A DNA stretch of 33,075 bases from Solirubrobacteraceae bacterium. Lineage in GTDB: Bacteria; Actinomycetota; Thermoleophilia; Solirubrobacterales; Solirubrobacteraceae. A program made the translations under genes and the position numbers. Below the pieces are notes generated by a model that saw nothing but the letters and a program-made list of their open reading frames with translations, had not been told where the DNA came from and ran no database searches. Location of the stretch: positions 1 to 33,075 of the forward strand of contig JAEMTR010000004.1 in assembly GCA_016462245.1 (NCBI GenBank), given 5' to 3'. Below, piece by piece: positions 1-8,808 of the stretch (its first letter is position 1; the number at the start of each line of letters is the position of its first letter).

Positions 1-631
1 GGTCGAGACCCTTGTAAGGACGGATCAGACCGAAGCAGAGGACAACTGGCCCTTCAACCGCTGCCAGCTCTGGCGGCAGCGGCGCGCGGTTCTGAATCTC
101 GGCAAGGTGAGTGAAGCTGCCGTGCGGGATCACGTGGCAGCGAGCGGCCGGAACGCCGAGTTCGCGCTGAAGCCGCTCGCTGCCGTCCTCGCTGTGGACG
201 ACGACCGCGTCGGCTCGCGCATAGGCGCGGCGCAGGCCGGCGATCTGGCCGGGGCGCGGCTCGCGCGGAACAACATCGTGGGCGGTGATCACGAGCGGGC
301 GGTCGGTCGGCAGCAGCGAAGCGTCGAGCTGTGGCAGCGGCAGCCACTGGAAGTGGACGACGTCGGCGCGGCGCGCTCTGCGGCGGTAGCGCAGCATCTC
401 TGGAAGCTCAGCAGCGAGCCGCGAAGCGGAGCGCAATTTCGAACCAGGCTGCCCACGCAACATCCCGCCGAAGCACTGATCTACTCGATAACCGTCTGCA
501 GCAGCGACATCGCCGTAGCTGAACGGGCCGCTACAGAGCGTTACGTCGGCGCCCGCGCGTGCCAGCGCCGCGCTGAGCGCACGGTCGTAAGGAGGCGTGT
601 AGGCCGGCGGGTCGACGACATGAATACGCAC
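1..631 (-). CDS. GT4-family glycosyltransferase, N-terminal part (runs off the left edge)
   Basis: The first 210 residues of a glycosyltransferase that continues beyond base 1. The N-terminus (VRIHVVDPPAYTPPYD) is the first beta strand and loop of a GT-B Rossmann fold. It is followed by ADVVHFQW, by LVITAHDVVPRE, a donor/acceptor loop typical of GT4 enzymes, and by ADAVVVHSEDGSERL. The visible part ends at VLCFGLIRPYKGLD, the interdomain strand that opens the nucleotide-sugar-binding C-terminal domain. The family transfers a sugar from a nucleotide donor to a growing lipid-linked or polysaccharide acceptor at the inner face of the membrane. The start is GTG at 629-631, eight bases downstream of a TATTGT hexamer, which suggests a leaderless mRNA. 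It diverges from the GT2 gene 20 bp away. Family assignment is firm; the sugar and acceptor are unknown. Confidence 0.85.
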   Translation of the reverse strand, partial: MRIHVVDPPAYTPPYDRALSAALARAGADVTLCSGPFSYGDVAAADGYRVDQCFGGMLRGQPGSKLRSASRLAAELPEMLRYRRRARRADVVHFQWLPLPQLDASLLPTDRPLVITAHDVVPREPRPGQIAGLRRAYARADAVVVHSEDGSERLQRELGVPAARCHVIPHGSFTHLAEIQNRAPLPPELAAVEGPVVLCFGLIRPYKGLD

Positions 632-639
632 TGAGCAGC

Positions 640-645
640 ACAATA
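640..645 (-). promoter_or_regulatory. -10 element TATTGT, leaderless-type promoter of the GT4 gene
   Basis: Read on the minus strand, TATTGT is followed by eight bases and then the GTG start. A transcription start about seven bases after a -10 element would fall at or beside the start codon. There is no Shine-Dalgarno sequence in between. No convincing -35 is seen. Confidence 0.5.
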
Positions 646-651
646 CGAGTT

Positions 652-1593
652 GTGGCCGAAGTCGATCTAAGTTATTGCGTCGTCAACACCCAGCAGCGGG
701 AGCTGCTGCTGCGCGCGCTCGACTCAATCGGACGTGAGCAATCGGCGCTGAAAATCACAACCGAAGTGCTTGTTCTCGACAACTCGTCGACCGACGGCTC
801 GGCTGGAGCGGCGCGCGACCATCCGGTCGTCGACGACCTCGTCGTACTCGAACAGCGAGCCGGAAAGGCTGAGAACGACTCGATGCTGCTGGAGCGAGCA
901 AGCGGCCGCTACGCGCTGCTCTGCAATGAGGACACTGAACTTCTGCCAGGGGCGACGCAGGCGCTCTACGCGGCGCTAGAAGAGAATCCCACGGCGGCCG
1001 CCGCAGGCGCCAAGTTGCTGAGTCCCGACGGTCACGCCCAGCCCAGCGCATGGAGATTCCCTGGGCCGCTGACAGCGCTGGCCTCGGCGCTCTTCATCCA
1101 TCACTGGACAACCGTTCAGAGCGGCGGCGAGATAACGAAGCCGGTTGACTGGGCTCAGAGCGCGGCGCTGCTGGTGCGCCGCGAAGCCGGCAGCCAGATT
1201 GGTTGGCTCGACCCGCAGTTCTTCGTCTACTCCGACGAGGTCGACTTCTGCAAGCGGCTAGCCGATGAAGGCTGGCAGACGCTCTACGTGCCGAGCGCGC
1301 AAGCGATCCACCACGAGCAACTTTCGACCGGCGCGCTGCCGGAGAAGCGGATCGTCGAACTCTCACGCAACCGTGATCGCTACATGCGCAAGCACCACTC
1401 GCGGATCTCAGCAGCGCTTGTCCGCTGGCTGACGGCCTGGACCTATTCGCTGCGCGCGATCGCGGCGACCGTGCTGCCCGGCCACAACGCCGCCCGCTAC
1501 CGCGCCCATGCGCGCGCATCGCTCCATCCCGATCAGGGCGAAGGGCTGCGCGAAGCGGCGCTTGATTACAACCGCGGCGGGCGCAGGCTGTAG
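652..1593 (+). CDS. GT2-family glycosyltransferase (rhamnosyltransferase-like)
   Basis: A 313-residue GT-A-fold glycosyltransferase. Residues 43-50 (DNSSTDGS) form the nucleotide-binding loop. CNEDTELLPG at 91-100 occupies the DXD metal-binding position. DWAQSAALLVRR (166-177) and GWLDPQFFVYSDEVDFCKRL (184-203) match the acceptor and catalytic-base region of WbbL-like enzymes, with acidic residues at 195-198. A basic C-terminal stretch with an amphipathic or membrane-associating helix (about 255-275) follows. Such enzymes add one sugar, often rhamnose, to a lipid-linked intermediate in the cytoplasm. The GTG at 652 is chosen because it is the first start in frame after the divergent gene. No clear ribosome binding site or -10 at leaderless distance was found, so the start is less certain. 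The 3' end overlaps the convergent flippase gene by 28 bp. Confidence 0.85.
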   Translation: MAEVDLSYCVVNTQQRELLLRALDSIGREQSALKITTEVLVLDNSSTDGSAGAARDHPVVDDLVVLEQRAGKAENDSMLLERASGRYALLCNEDTELLPGATQALYAALEENPTAAAAGAKLLSPDGHAQPSAWRFPGPLTALASALFIHHWTTVQSGGEITKPVDWAQSAALLVRREAGSQIGWLDPQFFVYSDEVDFCKRLADEGWQTLYVPSAQAIHHEQLSTGALPEKRIVELSRNRDRYMRKHHSRISAALVRWLTAWTYSLRAIAATVLPGHNAARYRAHARASLHPDQGEGLREAALDYNRGGRRL

Positions 1594-3017
1594 CGAAGCG
1601 TCTTTAGTTCGCCAACCGTCACGACTCGAGCCAAGACCAACGCGGCGGCGATTGCCGCAAGCAGTAGCGATCGCTCCAGCAACCCAGCGATGCCGTCGCT
1701 GGGCAGTAGCTCGTTGCCCAGCAGGCTGAGGCCGGCGACGATCACAACCAGTGGAATGATCTTGCGCCACTCGAACGGGACAGTGAAAACCTTGCGCGTC
1801 AAGAGGAAGAGCACGACGAGCATCGCGATGTAGGCGACGCAGAGCGAGATTGCCGCGCCGACAACGCCGAGCGGCGGCACGAGCCAGATCAGCAGGCCAA
1901 CATTTACAACGAGCCCGGCAGCGGCGGCTGGCAGCGTGCGGACCGTCACCTTCGCGCGGCCAGCGATCGTGACCAGCACGAGGTAGAGCCCGTAAAGCGC
2001 CCAGCCCAGCGCCAGCCACGGCAGCGCCTGATTGGCGGCGAAGAAATCCGGCGCTGTAAGCAGCCGCACCAGCCAAGCGCCGAGCAACGTGAAGCCGGCA
2101 ACCAGCAACGAGCTGACGACCATGTAGGCGGTCGTAACGCGGGCGTAAGCCTGCTGCGCGCGTTGCTCGTCAACGATCGAGTAAGCAAGCGGCGGCCAAG
2201 CTAGCTGGAAGGCGCGAACGAGGATGATCACGGCCGTCGCCAGCTTTACGGCGACCGAGTAAAGACCGGCCGCCGACGGGCTGTCGGCGCGCAGCAGGTA
2301 GGCGCGGTCGACGACGTTGAGCAGGAAGACGGCGGCGTCAGCGGGGATCGTCGGCGCGCCGTAACGCAGTAGCGGCCCGAGCAGCAGCGGCCCGCGGGGA
2401 ATGCCGATCTGCTCGCGCAGCACAAAGAACCACAAGCAGACCAGAACGATCGCCGAAGCGACGTAGTTGCCGAGCACGTAGCCGCGCGCGCCCTCGTCGA
2501 GAAAGACGACGAGCGTGACGGTCAAACTGACGGTCAAGATTACGTTCGCCGACGAGGCGATCAGATAGGCGCGGCGGCGATCGCTAACGCGCAGCAGCGC
2601 ATAAGCCATCTCCAAGTTCGTGAAGGCCCAGATCCCAAAGACACCGGCCGACATCAGCGTCGCGTCGGAGCTTCCGAGCACAAGCTGCGAGAGCGGCTCG
2701 GCGAGCAGAACGCCGGCAACCAAAGCCAGCGTCGAGCTGATCAGCACGAATCCGCTCGTCGTCCGCACGAGGTGGCGACGAGCGTCGTCGCTGCCTGCCT
2801 CGTGCCAGTGGCGGATGAATGCCTCTCCGAGGCCGGCACGGAGCAGGATGCTGATCAAGATCACCAGCGTCAGCAGTGTCTCTGCGTAGCCAAACTCGGC
2901 CGCTGTAAGCGAGCGTGTGTAAAGCGGCAGTGTGAAGAGCGCCAGCAGCCCGGCCAGCAGGCTCGAAGCCTGGAAGGCCATCCCTGAGGTCGCGAGCCGC
3001 TTAAGAATGCTGTCCAT
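1566..3017 (-). CDS. Polysaccharide flippase, Wzx/MATE-like membrane protein
   Basis: A 483-residue polytopic protein with about 12-14 hydrophobic helices. The N-terminus (KRLATSGMAFQASSLLAGLLALF, split here as a motif at about residues 6-28) has the charged-then-hydrophobic pattern of polysaccharide transport proteins. Positions 46-56 (GYAETLLTLVI) and the loop near 105-120 also fit the family, as does the length. The family flips undecaprenyl-linked oligosaccharides across the cytoplasmic membrane. Surrounding glycosyltransferases and an O-antigen ligase support that role. The ATG at 3015-3017 lies ten bases after a TAGCGT hexamer on the same strand. The gene diverges from the glycosyltransferase at 3076 and its end overlaps the convergent GT2 gene. 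The substrate cannot be told from sequence. Confidence 0.85.
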   Translation of the reverse strand: MDSILKRLATSGMAFQASSLLAGLLALFTLPLYTRSLTAAEFGYAETLLTLVILISILLRAGLGEAFIRHWHEAGSDDARRHLVRTTSGFVLISSTLALVAGVLLAEPLSQLVLGSSDATLMSAGVFGIWAFTNLEMAYALLRVSDRRRAYLIASSANVILTVSLTVTLVVFLDEGARGYVLGNYVASAIVLVCLWFFVLREQIGIPRGPLLLGPLLRYGAPTIPADAAVFLLNVVDRAYLLRADSPSAAGLYSVAVKLATAVIILVRAFQLAWPPLAYSIVDEQRAQQAYARVTTAYMVVSSLLVAGFTLLGAWLVRLLTAPDFFAANQALPWLALGWALYGLYLVLVTIAGRAKVTVRTLPAAAAGLVVNVGLLIWLVPPLGVVGAAISLCVAYIAMLVVLFLLTRKVFTVPFEWRKIIPLVVIVAGLSLLGNELLPSDGIAGLLERSLLLAAIAAALVLARVVTVGELKTLRYSLRPPRL

Positions 3018-3027
3018 CTAATCGCGG

Positions 3028-3033
3028 ACGCTA
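3028..3033 (-). promoter_or_regulatory. -10 element TAGCGT of the flippase gene
   Basis: On the minus strand the sequence reads GGGTAGCGT, then ten bases, then ATG. The same GGGTAGCGT-N10-ATG arrangement precedes the DegT aminotransferase gene at 14713. The spacing suggests a leaderless or near-leaderless transcript. Confidence 0.45.
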
Positions 3034-3062
3034 CCCACCCACGCGGTGGAGCCCTGCGCGGC

Positions 3063-3068
3063 TAGGCT
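3063..3068 (+). promoter_or_regulatory. -10 element TAGGCT, leaderless-type promoter of the 3076 glycosyltransferase
   Basis: TAGGCT is followed by seven bases and then GTG at 3076. This promoter decides the start: the upstream in-frame GTG at 3046 would lie in front of the expected transcription start. Confidence 0.5.
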
Positions 3069-3075
3069 GGCGGCC

Positions 3076-4146
3076 GTGAGTTCACAAGCCAATAAAGCGC
3101 AGCCGATCTGCGTGCTGCTGCTAGCACGCGAGCTGGAGCAGTTCATCCTGCGCGAGCAGGCCGAAGACCTGCTGCGCTCGCCGGCCGTAGTTGCGGTTGA
3201 TCCGCCGCGCGTCCGTTACGGCGCGATCGCGCGGCTGCCGCGCGCTGTCGGCGCGGAGCTGGCGGCGCAACAGGCAAAGCGGCTGATTAAGACGCTGCGC
3301 AGCAACCGTGGCGAGCCGCGCGTCGTCGTCATCTTCCACCCGCTTCAACTGCCACTGGCGCAGGCGATCCAGGCCGACTGCGCGGGCTGTGAGATCTGGT
3401 ATTCGCGCTGGGATCGCTACGAGCTGGCCTACGACGCGACGCCGGAGCGGCGCAAGCGCCTCGCCGAGCTCCACCAGCAGGCATCAGAGGCCTCGTCGCT
3501 GACGTTCGCCGTCTCCGACACTCTCGTTGCGATTGAGACCGACGCTGGCCGTGACGCGCTACTTGTGACGACACCGGCCGACAGCTTTCCGGCGCCGCAG
3601 ATCGACGGCACGGTCGTCGCCGTCTCACTCGGCCACCTCGGTTGGCGGACCGATTGGGCGCTGCTGCGCGCCGTTGCCGAGCAGCTCGGCGAGCGGCTCG
3701 TGCTGCTGCTGATCGGCGACTGGCACGAGGATGAATGCGCCGATGACCCTGACTTCCAAGCCTGCCGCAAGCACCCCAGCCTCGTCTGGCTCGGGCGCCA
3801 GAGCGACGAGCAGGCCTCGCGCCTGATCCTCACCGCCGACGTCGGGATCATCCCGTTCAAAGTTGAGCCCTTTAATGACGCTGGGCTGCCAAACCGAATT
3901 CTCAAATACGCGCGCTTAGGGCGACGCACGATCAGCCCAATGCTCTCCGGCGTTACTAGCTGGGCTCCAGCAGTAACGCGCGCCGCCGACGCCGACGAGT
4001 TTGCCGCCGCGCTACTAGAGCAGGCAGGGGCGAGGACGCGACCCGACGGCGAGCTGCGCGAATGGGCGATCGCTCAAACGGCGCGGCGCCAGAACGAGCC
4101 GCTCTGGCAGCGACTCCAGCAGCTCGGCGTTACCCGCGACAGTTAA
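3076..4146 (+). CDS. Glycosyltransferase, GT-B fold (GT4/GT1-like)
   Basis: A 356-residue predicted GT-B glycosyltransferase. The N-terminal half starts with the strand ICVLLLARELEQFILREQ and contains VVVIFHPLQLPLAQAIQ and IWYSRWDRYE, a substrate-side loop. The C-terminal half begins with VVAVSLGHLGWRTDW, then LVLLLIGDW, then LVWLGRQSDEQASRLILTADVGIIPFK, and the donor-binding motif GLPNRILKYARLG, equivalent to the LPNKLFEYLA motif of the family. It is predicted to be cytoplasmic or peripheral to the membrane. The GTG at 3076 is preferred over GTG 3046 because of the -10 seven bases upstream. Its TAA stop shares the palindrome TTAA with the stop of the convergent GT-C gene. No specific sugar can be assigned. 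Confidence 0.8.
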   Translation: MSSQANKAQPICVLLLARELEQFILREQAEDLLRSPAVVAVDPPRVRYGAIARLPRAVGAELAAQQAKRLIKTLRSNRGEPRVVVIFHPLQLPLAQAIQADCAGCEIWYSRWDRYELAYDATPERRKRLAELHQQASEASSLTFAVSDTLVAIETDAGRDALLVTTPADSFPAPQIDGTVVAVSLGHLGWRTDWALLRAVAEQLGERLVLLLIGDWHEDECADDPDFQACRKHPSLVWLGRQSDEQASRLILTADVGIIPFKVEPFNDAGLPNRILKYARLGRRTISPMLSGVTSWAPAVTRAADADEFAAALLEQAGARTRPDGELREWAIAQTARRQNEPLWQRLQQLGVTRDS

Positions 4147-5576
4147 CGGCAGGATGCCCAAGCTGATATTCGCCCGTGCTTGGCGATCAGCTTGAAGCCG
4201 CTTGGAGCAAAGTCAGTGTCGATTGGAACCCCGTCGGCACGTCCGTAGCGGCGGTGCGTCTTGGGGTCGATGAAGACCAGCGCAACACCATTCTTGGGTG
4301 AAACGTCGGAGCGGGCAACAACCGAACCGGCAGCCGAGTTACGGATCCAGAGCGACTCGGGGATTAGGCCGAAGGCCGGCAGACTAAGCGGGCCGCAGCG
4401 CAGCGCAGCGGCAACCTTGGGATCGGCGAGCGTTGCCTCAAGATCATCGTGAACAGCGGCGATGTAGCGGATCTCAAGCTCGGCGCGGCGGAAACTGTCG
4501 GCTCGTTGAACCGCCAGCGCAGCTCCGGCAATCACAGTCAGCAAGGCCACCAATGCCCAGCCACGGCGCAACGTGCTGGCGCGATCCAACTCGACCGATC
4601 CAGCGAGTGCGTATCCGGCGAAGAGCAACAACGTGATCGAGGGAATCGTCAAGTAGCGGGGAAGTAGCGACAGGCCGAAGATGCCAACGCAGATGTAGGT
4701 CACGATGCCGACCGTGATCAGCCCAAGCGGGAGATAGAGAGACTGCGCGCGGCGGCGGAAGATCTCGATCACAATGCCGACCGCGACAAGCAGAAGCTGG
4801 GGGGTGCGAAGAACTCCGATCAACGCGTCGACGAAAGTCGATGGCACCTTGGCAATGCCACGTTCGCGGCCAAGCTCGGCGGCGAGGCTGCTAGTGGCCG
4901 TCAATGCATAGAGCGGCTCACCAATGTTCCACCAGTCATAAAGGCACCACAGCAGCGGTGCTGCCAGAACCAGTGCCAGTAGTCCAGGATGAAAGCTGCG
5001 GCGACCGCTGGTTGGATCTTTCGGCCAGCAGCACCAGAGCCAGTAGACCCCGGCCAACAGCCAAGCCTCGGGGCGCAACAGCCCGGCAGTGGCCAACAGC
5101 AAGAGCACCGACACTCCGCGTCGTTTGCGTTCGGCCTCAAGCGCTGCCGCTACAAATACCAGCGCCAGGAAAGGCATATCGGCGAAGCCGCGGGCAGCGT
5201 AGAGCATCAGCGTCAGATTGCTGGCGACTAGGAGCGCCGCGACGATCCCCGGCCAAGGCCCAAAGACGACGCGGCCGATGCGCCAGATCGACCAAGCGCA
5301 AATGGTTAGCGAGAGCGCTCCAAGCAGCACCATTAGCTGCGCGCTGTCGTCGCCGACAAGGGCCCCTAGCGCCGCGGCCACCGCCAGATAGAGCGGATGT
5401 AAGGTAGGAGCTTGATAGGCGTCGATCGATGGGACCTGGCCAGCCAGCAGCTCTCGGCCCCAGACGAGGTGGTAGTAAGTGTCGTAGCCGGGGTAGCTGT
5501 TTGCCAGCACCCAGGCGACGACCGTAAGCGTCAGCGCCAGCCCGATGACAATTAGTTCACGCCGCGAAAATGTCAT
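4143..5576 (-). CDS. GT-C-type membrane glycosyltransferase (ArnT/PMT-like)
   Basis: A 477-residue integral membrane protein with roughly ten hydrophobic helices and a shorter C-terminal soluble tail of about 100 residues. Directly after the first helix it has PGYDTYYHLVWGRELLAG (residues 29-46). An acidic residue (Asp32) in the first extracytoplasmic loop is the expected catalytic base of GT-C enzymes that use polyprenyl-phosphate sugars. LLRPEAWLLAGVYWLW in the middle is also typical. Such proteins transfer a sugar from undecaprenyl-phosphate to an acceptor outside the membrane. It is the last gene of a five-gene minus-strand run from 10582, separated from the O-antigen ligase by only 5 bp. 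The family is assigned from topology and the loop motif only; the acceptor is unknown. Confidence 0.7.
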   Translation of the reverse strand: MTFSRRELIVIGLALTLTVVAWVLANSYPGYDTYYHLVWGRELLAGQVPSIDAYQAPTLHPLYLAVAAALGALVGDDSAQLMVLLGALSLTICAWSIWRIGRVVFGPWPGIVAALLVASNLTLMLYAARGFADMPFLALVFVAAALEAERKRRGVSVLLLLATAGLLRPEAWLLAGVYWLWCCWPKDPTSGRRSFHPGLLALVLAAPLLWCLYDWWNIGEPLYALTATSSLAAELGRERGIAKVPSTFVDALIGVLRTPQLLLVAVGIVIEIFRRRAQSLYLPLGLITVGIVTYICVGIFGLSLLPRYLTIPSITLLLFAGYALAGSVELDRASTLRRGWALVALLTVIAGAALAVQRADSFRRAELEIRYIAAVHDDLEATLADPKVAAALRCGPLSLPAFGLIPESLWIRNSAAGSVVARSDVSPKNGVALVFIDPKTHRRYGRADGVPIDTDFAPSGFKLIAKHGRISAWASCR

Positions 5577-5581
5577 CGCCG

Positions 5582-7039
5582 TCAGTCACTTTCCGCTTCT
5601 TCGGAGCGCGCGCCAGCGAGCGCGGTCGCAACGCCGAGCAGCACCCAGGTGAGGGGATCCTCAAGGAAAGCTGCGTAAATCAAGGTGTGAACAACGAGTG
5701 CGACCAAGGCCGCTGCCACTCCGATCTGCATCTCCGGCCAAGGAGCCGACCGAGCACCACGCAGAGCGCGAATGAAGGCCAGCGCAAGCAACGCGAGGTA
5801 GGCGATTAGGCCGATCAAACCCTGTTCTGCCGCGATCGTAATTGGGATTGTGTGCGACGCGGAGGCTGCGCGCTCGACCGAAGCGTTGTTTTCAAGGCGG
5901 TACTGGCGTGAGAACGATCCCGCACCCCATCCCTGCAAGGGACGCTGAACAAACAGCTCGCCTCCCCCTGTCACCAACGCCGCCCTGCCGCTCGTGGCGC
6001 GATCAGCAGTCTGGCCGCCGCTCAAAACGCCGCTAGCGACCGCGGCGGTCAGGCCGCCAACCAATAACGTGGCGACGACGACTACGACTGTCCAGCGCAC
6101 GCTCCAACGCAGCGCAGCGATCACTGCCAAGCCAGCAAGCAGGCCGACGAAACTCGACTGCGAAAGCGTAATCAGCAGGCCGCCGAAAAGGATTGCGGCG
6201 GCGAGGGCGCCAAGCGCGACGCGACTGTTGCGCTTCTGCCAGCAGATCCAGGCGACCAAGAGGACGATCACGACGACGAGGAAGCGGCCGAAGATGTTGG
6301 GATCAAAGAAAGCCGAATTGACGCGGAAGTAATCGGAGAATTGATTCGAAGCAATCACCTTCGGATTGAGGAAGATGTGCTTCGTCGCGAACTCAACAAA
6401 TCCGATTGCGCTTAGCAGCAGCGCCAGTCCGACGAGCACCGCGAGCGCCCGGCCGGCGAGCCTCTCAGTCCAACGTGACCGAGCCACGAGGACGAAGAGC
6501 AGAGCGAACGGAACGTAGAAAAAGACAACGTTCTCAAGCGCCGGGTCGCGGCCCAGTCCGTAAGCGCTCTGCAACGAGTAGAGAACAAGCACAACGGCGA
6601 TTACCCACTCCAGAGCCGCTGGTGGCGAGCCATCTTCGCTGGCACCGCTACGCAGCCGCGGAAGCAGCCAAGCCAGCGCGCCTGCCGCCACCACGAGGTA
6701 GAGGCCGAGCAGAAGGTTGGCGGTCGAATCGCCAACAGCAATCGGGATTCTGAACGGAAGAGTGACGACCAGCGCGATTACAAAAGCGCTGGGGCGCTTG
6801 CTGAAAAGAACCGTCAAAGCGCCAACTATTGAGAAGCCAAGAATTAGCGCCGCGACTGCGAGTGCGGGTCGTTCGCGCAGCGCCGAAAGCTGATCCGCGT
6901 CGGCAACATGGATGACGAGGATCAGCGGGGCGACCACGAGCGTTGCCAGCATCAGCCGCGCTCGCGTCGTCGCCGATCGCACGACCAGCGTCGCGCCAGC
7001 CAGCAGGCTGCAGATTGTTAGCGCGAGAGCAGTTGCCAT
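5582..7039 (-). CDS. O-antigen ligase/polymerase family membrane protein (Wzy_C/WaaL-like)
   Basis: A 485-residue protein with about 12 hydrophobic helices. A large periplasmic-side loop follows the middle of the protein and holds GWGAGSF (370-376), then His396 and AAEQGLIGLIAYL (from about 403). This is the H...E-x-G pattern of the Wzy_C domain, in which the His is essential for ligating or polymerising undecaprenyl-diphosphate-linked glycans. In a single-membrane organism the product would be a cell-surface polysaccharide or a glycoprotein glycan rather than LPS. The start codon (ATG at 7037-7039) lies inside the 3' end of the upstream gene (22-bp overlap), suggesting translational coupling. 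Confidence 0.85.
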   Translation of the reverse strand: MATALALTICSLLAGATLVVRSATTRARLMLATLVVAPLILVIHVADADQLSALRERPALAVAALILGFSIVGALTVLFSKRPSAFVIALVVTLPFRIPIAVGDSTANLLLGLYLVVAAGALAWLLPRLRSGASEDGSPPAALEWVIAVVLVLYSLQSAYGLGRDPALENVVFFYVPFALLFVLVARSRWTERLAGRALAVLVGLALLLSAIGFVEFATKHIFLNPKVIASNQFSDYFRVNSAFFDPNIFGRFLVVVIVLLVAWICWQKRNSRVALGALAAAILFGGLLITLSQSSFVGLLAGLAVIAALRWSVRWTVVVVVATLLVGGLTAAVASGVLSGGQTADRATSGRAALVTGGGELFVQRPLQGWGAGSFSRQYRLENNASVERAASASHTIPITIAAEQGLIGLIAYLALLALAFIRALRGARSAPWPEMQIGVAAALVALVVHTLIYAAFLEDPLTWVLLGVATALAGARSEEAESD

Positions 7040-8808
7040 GAGCGTGTCATCAGTCCCTGAACGTCAGGGTCGGTTGTCAGTCGTGAAGGAAGCTGAGGCA
7101 GGCCAAAACGAATCACAGTCCCCTTGCCGACACGAAAAGCGACGATAGTCAGCGCGCCCTCGGGCGTAACAGCCGACGCCAGCGGCTTTGCCTCAGGCAC
7201 CGTCTTCGTCACTTCAATCGCCTCGTAGTTGTTGAACAGACCACTCGTTCCCCTGAACAGATCGATCTCGTCATCACCAGCGGTGACGTCGAAATTTCCC
7301 TTCGCCGCGGGTTCAAGCGTGCTGCCAAAGATGTCGGCCGTCGCCGCAGGCAGCGGCCGAACAAGATTCGCCTTCTTCGTCAGCGTGACCGACCGCAGCA
7401 GCGAATCGGTGCCGGCCTCGACCAGCGTTCCACCATCGGCGACGAAGTTACGCAGTTTGCTAGCTACGGCTGGTGGCAGCCAGACCGTGTCGCCGACCAG
7501 AAGCACGCCACTGTGGCCTTCAAGCTTCGGCCCACGGCCTCTCGCCAGCCCGTAATCGGTTGTCAGGTCGTAGCGATAGCGATTGCTGTCAAGCCAACTC
7601 ATGATCGGTTTTTCCTGAAACGCGAAACGCGCCGGAAGCCGCGAACCGAGCACGCGTGCGAGTTTCGCCGGCCCGCCCGTCGAAAGTAGGTTCGGTTCAC
7701 CGTCTCCATCATCATCAACCGGATTGCGGCCCTGCCAAGTCATTAGCCCCAGCACGACCAGCACACGATTTTTCTGGCCGTCATCGACTGCCAGCGGAAC
7801 CGATGAGCGCAGCGCTCCCCGTTTGGCGGTGAAGAGGAAAAGCTGCGAGCTCTTGCCTGGCGGTTTGACGCGGACCGCCCCAGCCGAGCTACGGCCGCGG
7901 CGCGACGCCGATTTGCCAAGCGAGCTGAGGCTCCAGCTGTATCGCTCCCCACCGCCGTCAACGGCGACTACTGCGGAAGATCCGGCCGAAGTTGGCAGCA
8001 GCGGCGGCTGGGCGGCTATCGGCCTAACGGTTATGCCACCACGGCCTGGCAGTCGCTGGCCATAAACAGTGATCGGTAACCCCTGAGCGTCCAACGGCAC
8101 TGAGCTGCCCAGTACACCGGCCGCATCGCGACGCTGAGCGACTACAAGATAAGTGCCGGCTGCGACCGGCCGGCCGTTTGCTCCGCGGCCGTTCCATCTG
8201 GCTTCGTCCGACTGCTGTTCGATTGGAACTTCCGCAACCTGCTCGACCGGCAGTGGGGCCGTGCGAAATACCAATAGGCGACCGTCACGGGCTGGGCTAT
8301 TGAGCGTCACTTCAGCTGGCCGACCGTCGGCGCGCGGCAGCATCTCGGGGCCAGGGCCGGTGCCCGGGCCGATCGAAATCACACGAACCTTCGGCGGCGT
8401 TGTGTCGACGAGGAACGATTGCGGCACGACGATGCTCCGACCTTCGCGCCGCAGCGTTACCCGAATCCTGTAACGCCCGTCGGCGACGACCGCGCCTTGC
8501 CGATCTCTGCCGTTCCAGACGAGTGGCGAAATTGTGCGATAGGCCGGCAGCCGGAGCCCAGAAACCAACTCGCGAACCCGATCCCCTCGATCGTCGACGA
8601 CGGCAACATCGATCAGCTCGTTGCGCTTGAGCCGAAAAGTGATTCGCTGGCGATCAAAACGGCCGTCGCCGTTTGGTGAAATCGCCTTCGCTGAAATCCG
8701 AAACGAGAGCAGCACCGGATCAGCCGTTTTCAGCTTCTGAGCGAGGAAGAAGGCAGCGCCCGTAGCAATCACGAGCAGCGCGAAGAAGAGCTGAGCGAGC
8801 CGCGTCAA
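7018..8808 (-). CDS. Secreted, membrane-anchored protein with FlgD-type Ig domains, function unknown
   Basis: A 596-residue protein with an N-terminal membrane anchor or signal segment (about residues 8-23) and the rest probably outside. Residues 43-49 (ISPNGDG) and 98-117 (WNGRDRQGAVVADGRYRIRV), ending in LVDTTPPK (133-140), define a FlgD-like immunoglobulin domain. A second copy around 205-240 carries ARWNGRGANGRPVAAGTYLV. The C-terminal half contains VDDDGDGEPNLL and a beta/alpha region (VLLVGDTVWLPPAVASKLRNF, DGGTLVEAG) that resembles the large-subunit or glutamine-amidotransferase-like folds seen beside such Ig domains. I do not recognise a catalytic site. The start is TTG, overlapping the stop of the phosphatase gene (TTGA). 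Its place between a phosphatase and an O-antigen ligase suggests a role in surface polysaccharide handling; this is inference. Confidence 0.75.
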   Translation of the reverse strand: MTRLAQLFFALLVIATGAAFFLAQKLKTADPVLLSFRISAKAISPNGDGRFDRQRITFRLKRNELIDVAVVDDRGDRVRELVSGLRLPAYRTISPLVWNGRDRQGAVVADGRYRIRVTLRREGRSIVVPQSFLVDTTPPKVRVISIGPGTGPGPEMLPRADGRPAEVTLNSPARDGRLLVFRTAPLPVEQVAEVPIEQQSDEARWNGRGANGRPVAAGTYLVVAQRRDAAGVLGSSVPLDAQGLPITVYGQRLPGRGGITVRPIAAQPPLLPTSAGSSAVVAVDGGGERYSWSLSSLGKSASRRGRSSAGAVRVKPPGKSSQLFLFTAKRGALRSSVPLAVDDGQKNRVLVVLGLMTWQGRNPVDDDGDGEPNLLSTGGPAKLARVLGSRLPARFAFQEKPIMSWLDSNRYRYDLTTDYGLARGRGPKLEGHSGVLLVGDTVWLPPAVASKLRNFVADGGTLVEAGTDSLLRSVTLTKKANLVRPLPAATADIFGSTLEPAAKGNFDVTAGDDEIDLFRGTSGLFNNYEAIEVTKTVPEAKPLASAVTPEGALTIVAFRVGKGTVIRFGLPQLPSRLTTDPDVQGLMTRSWQLLSR

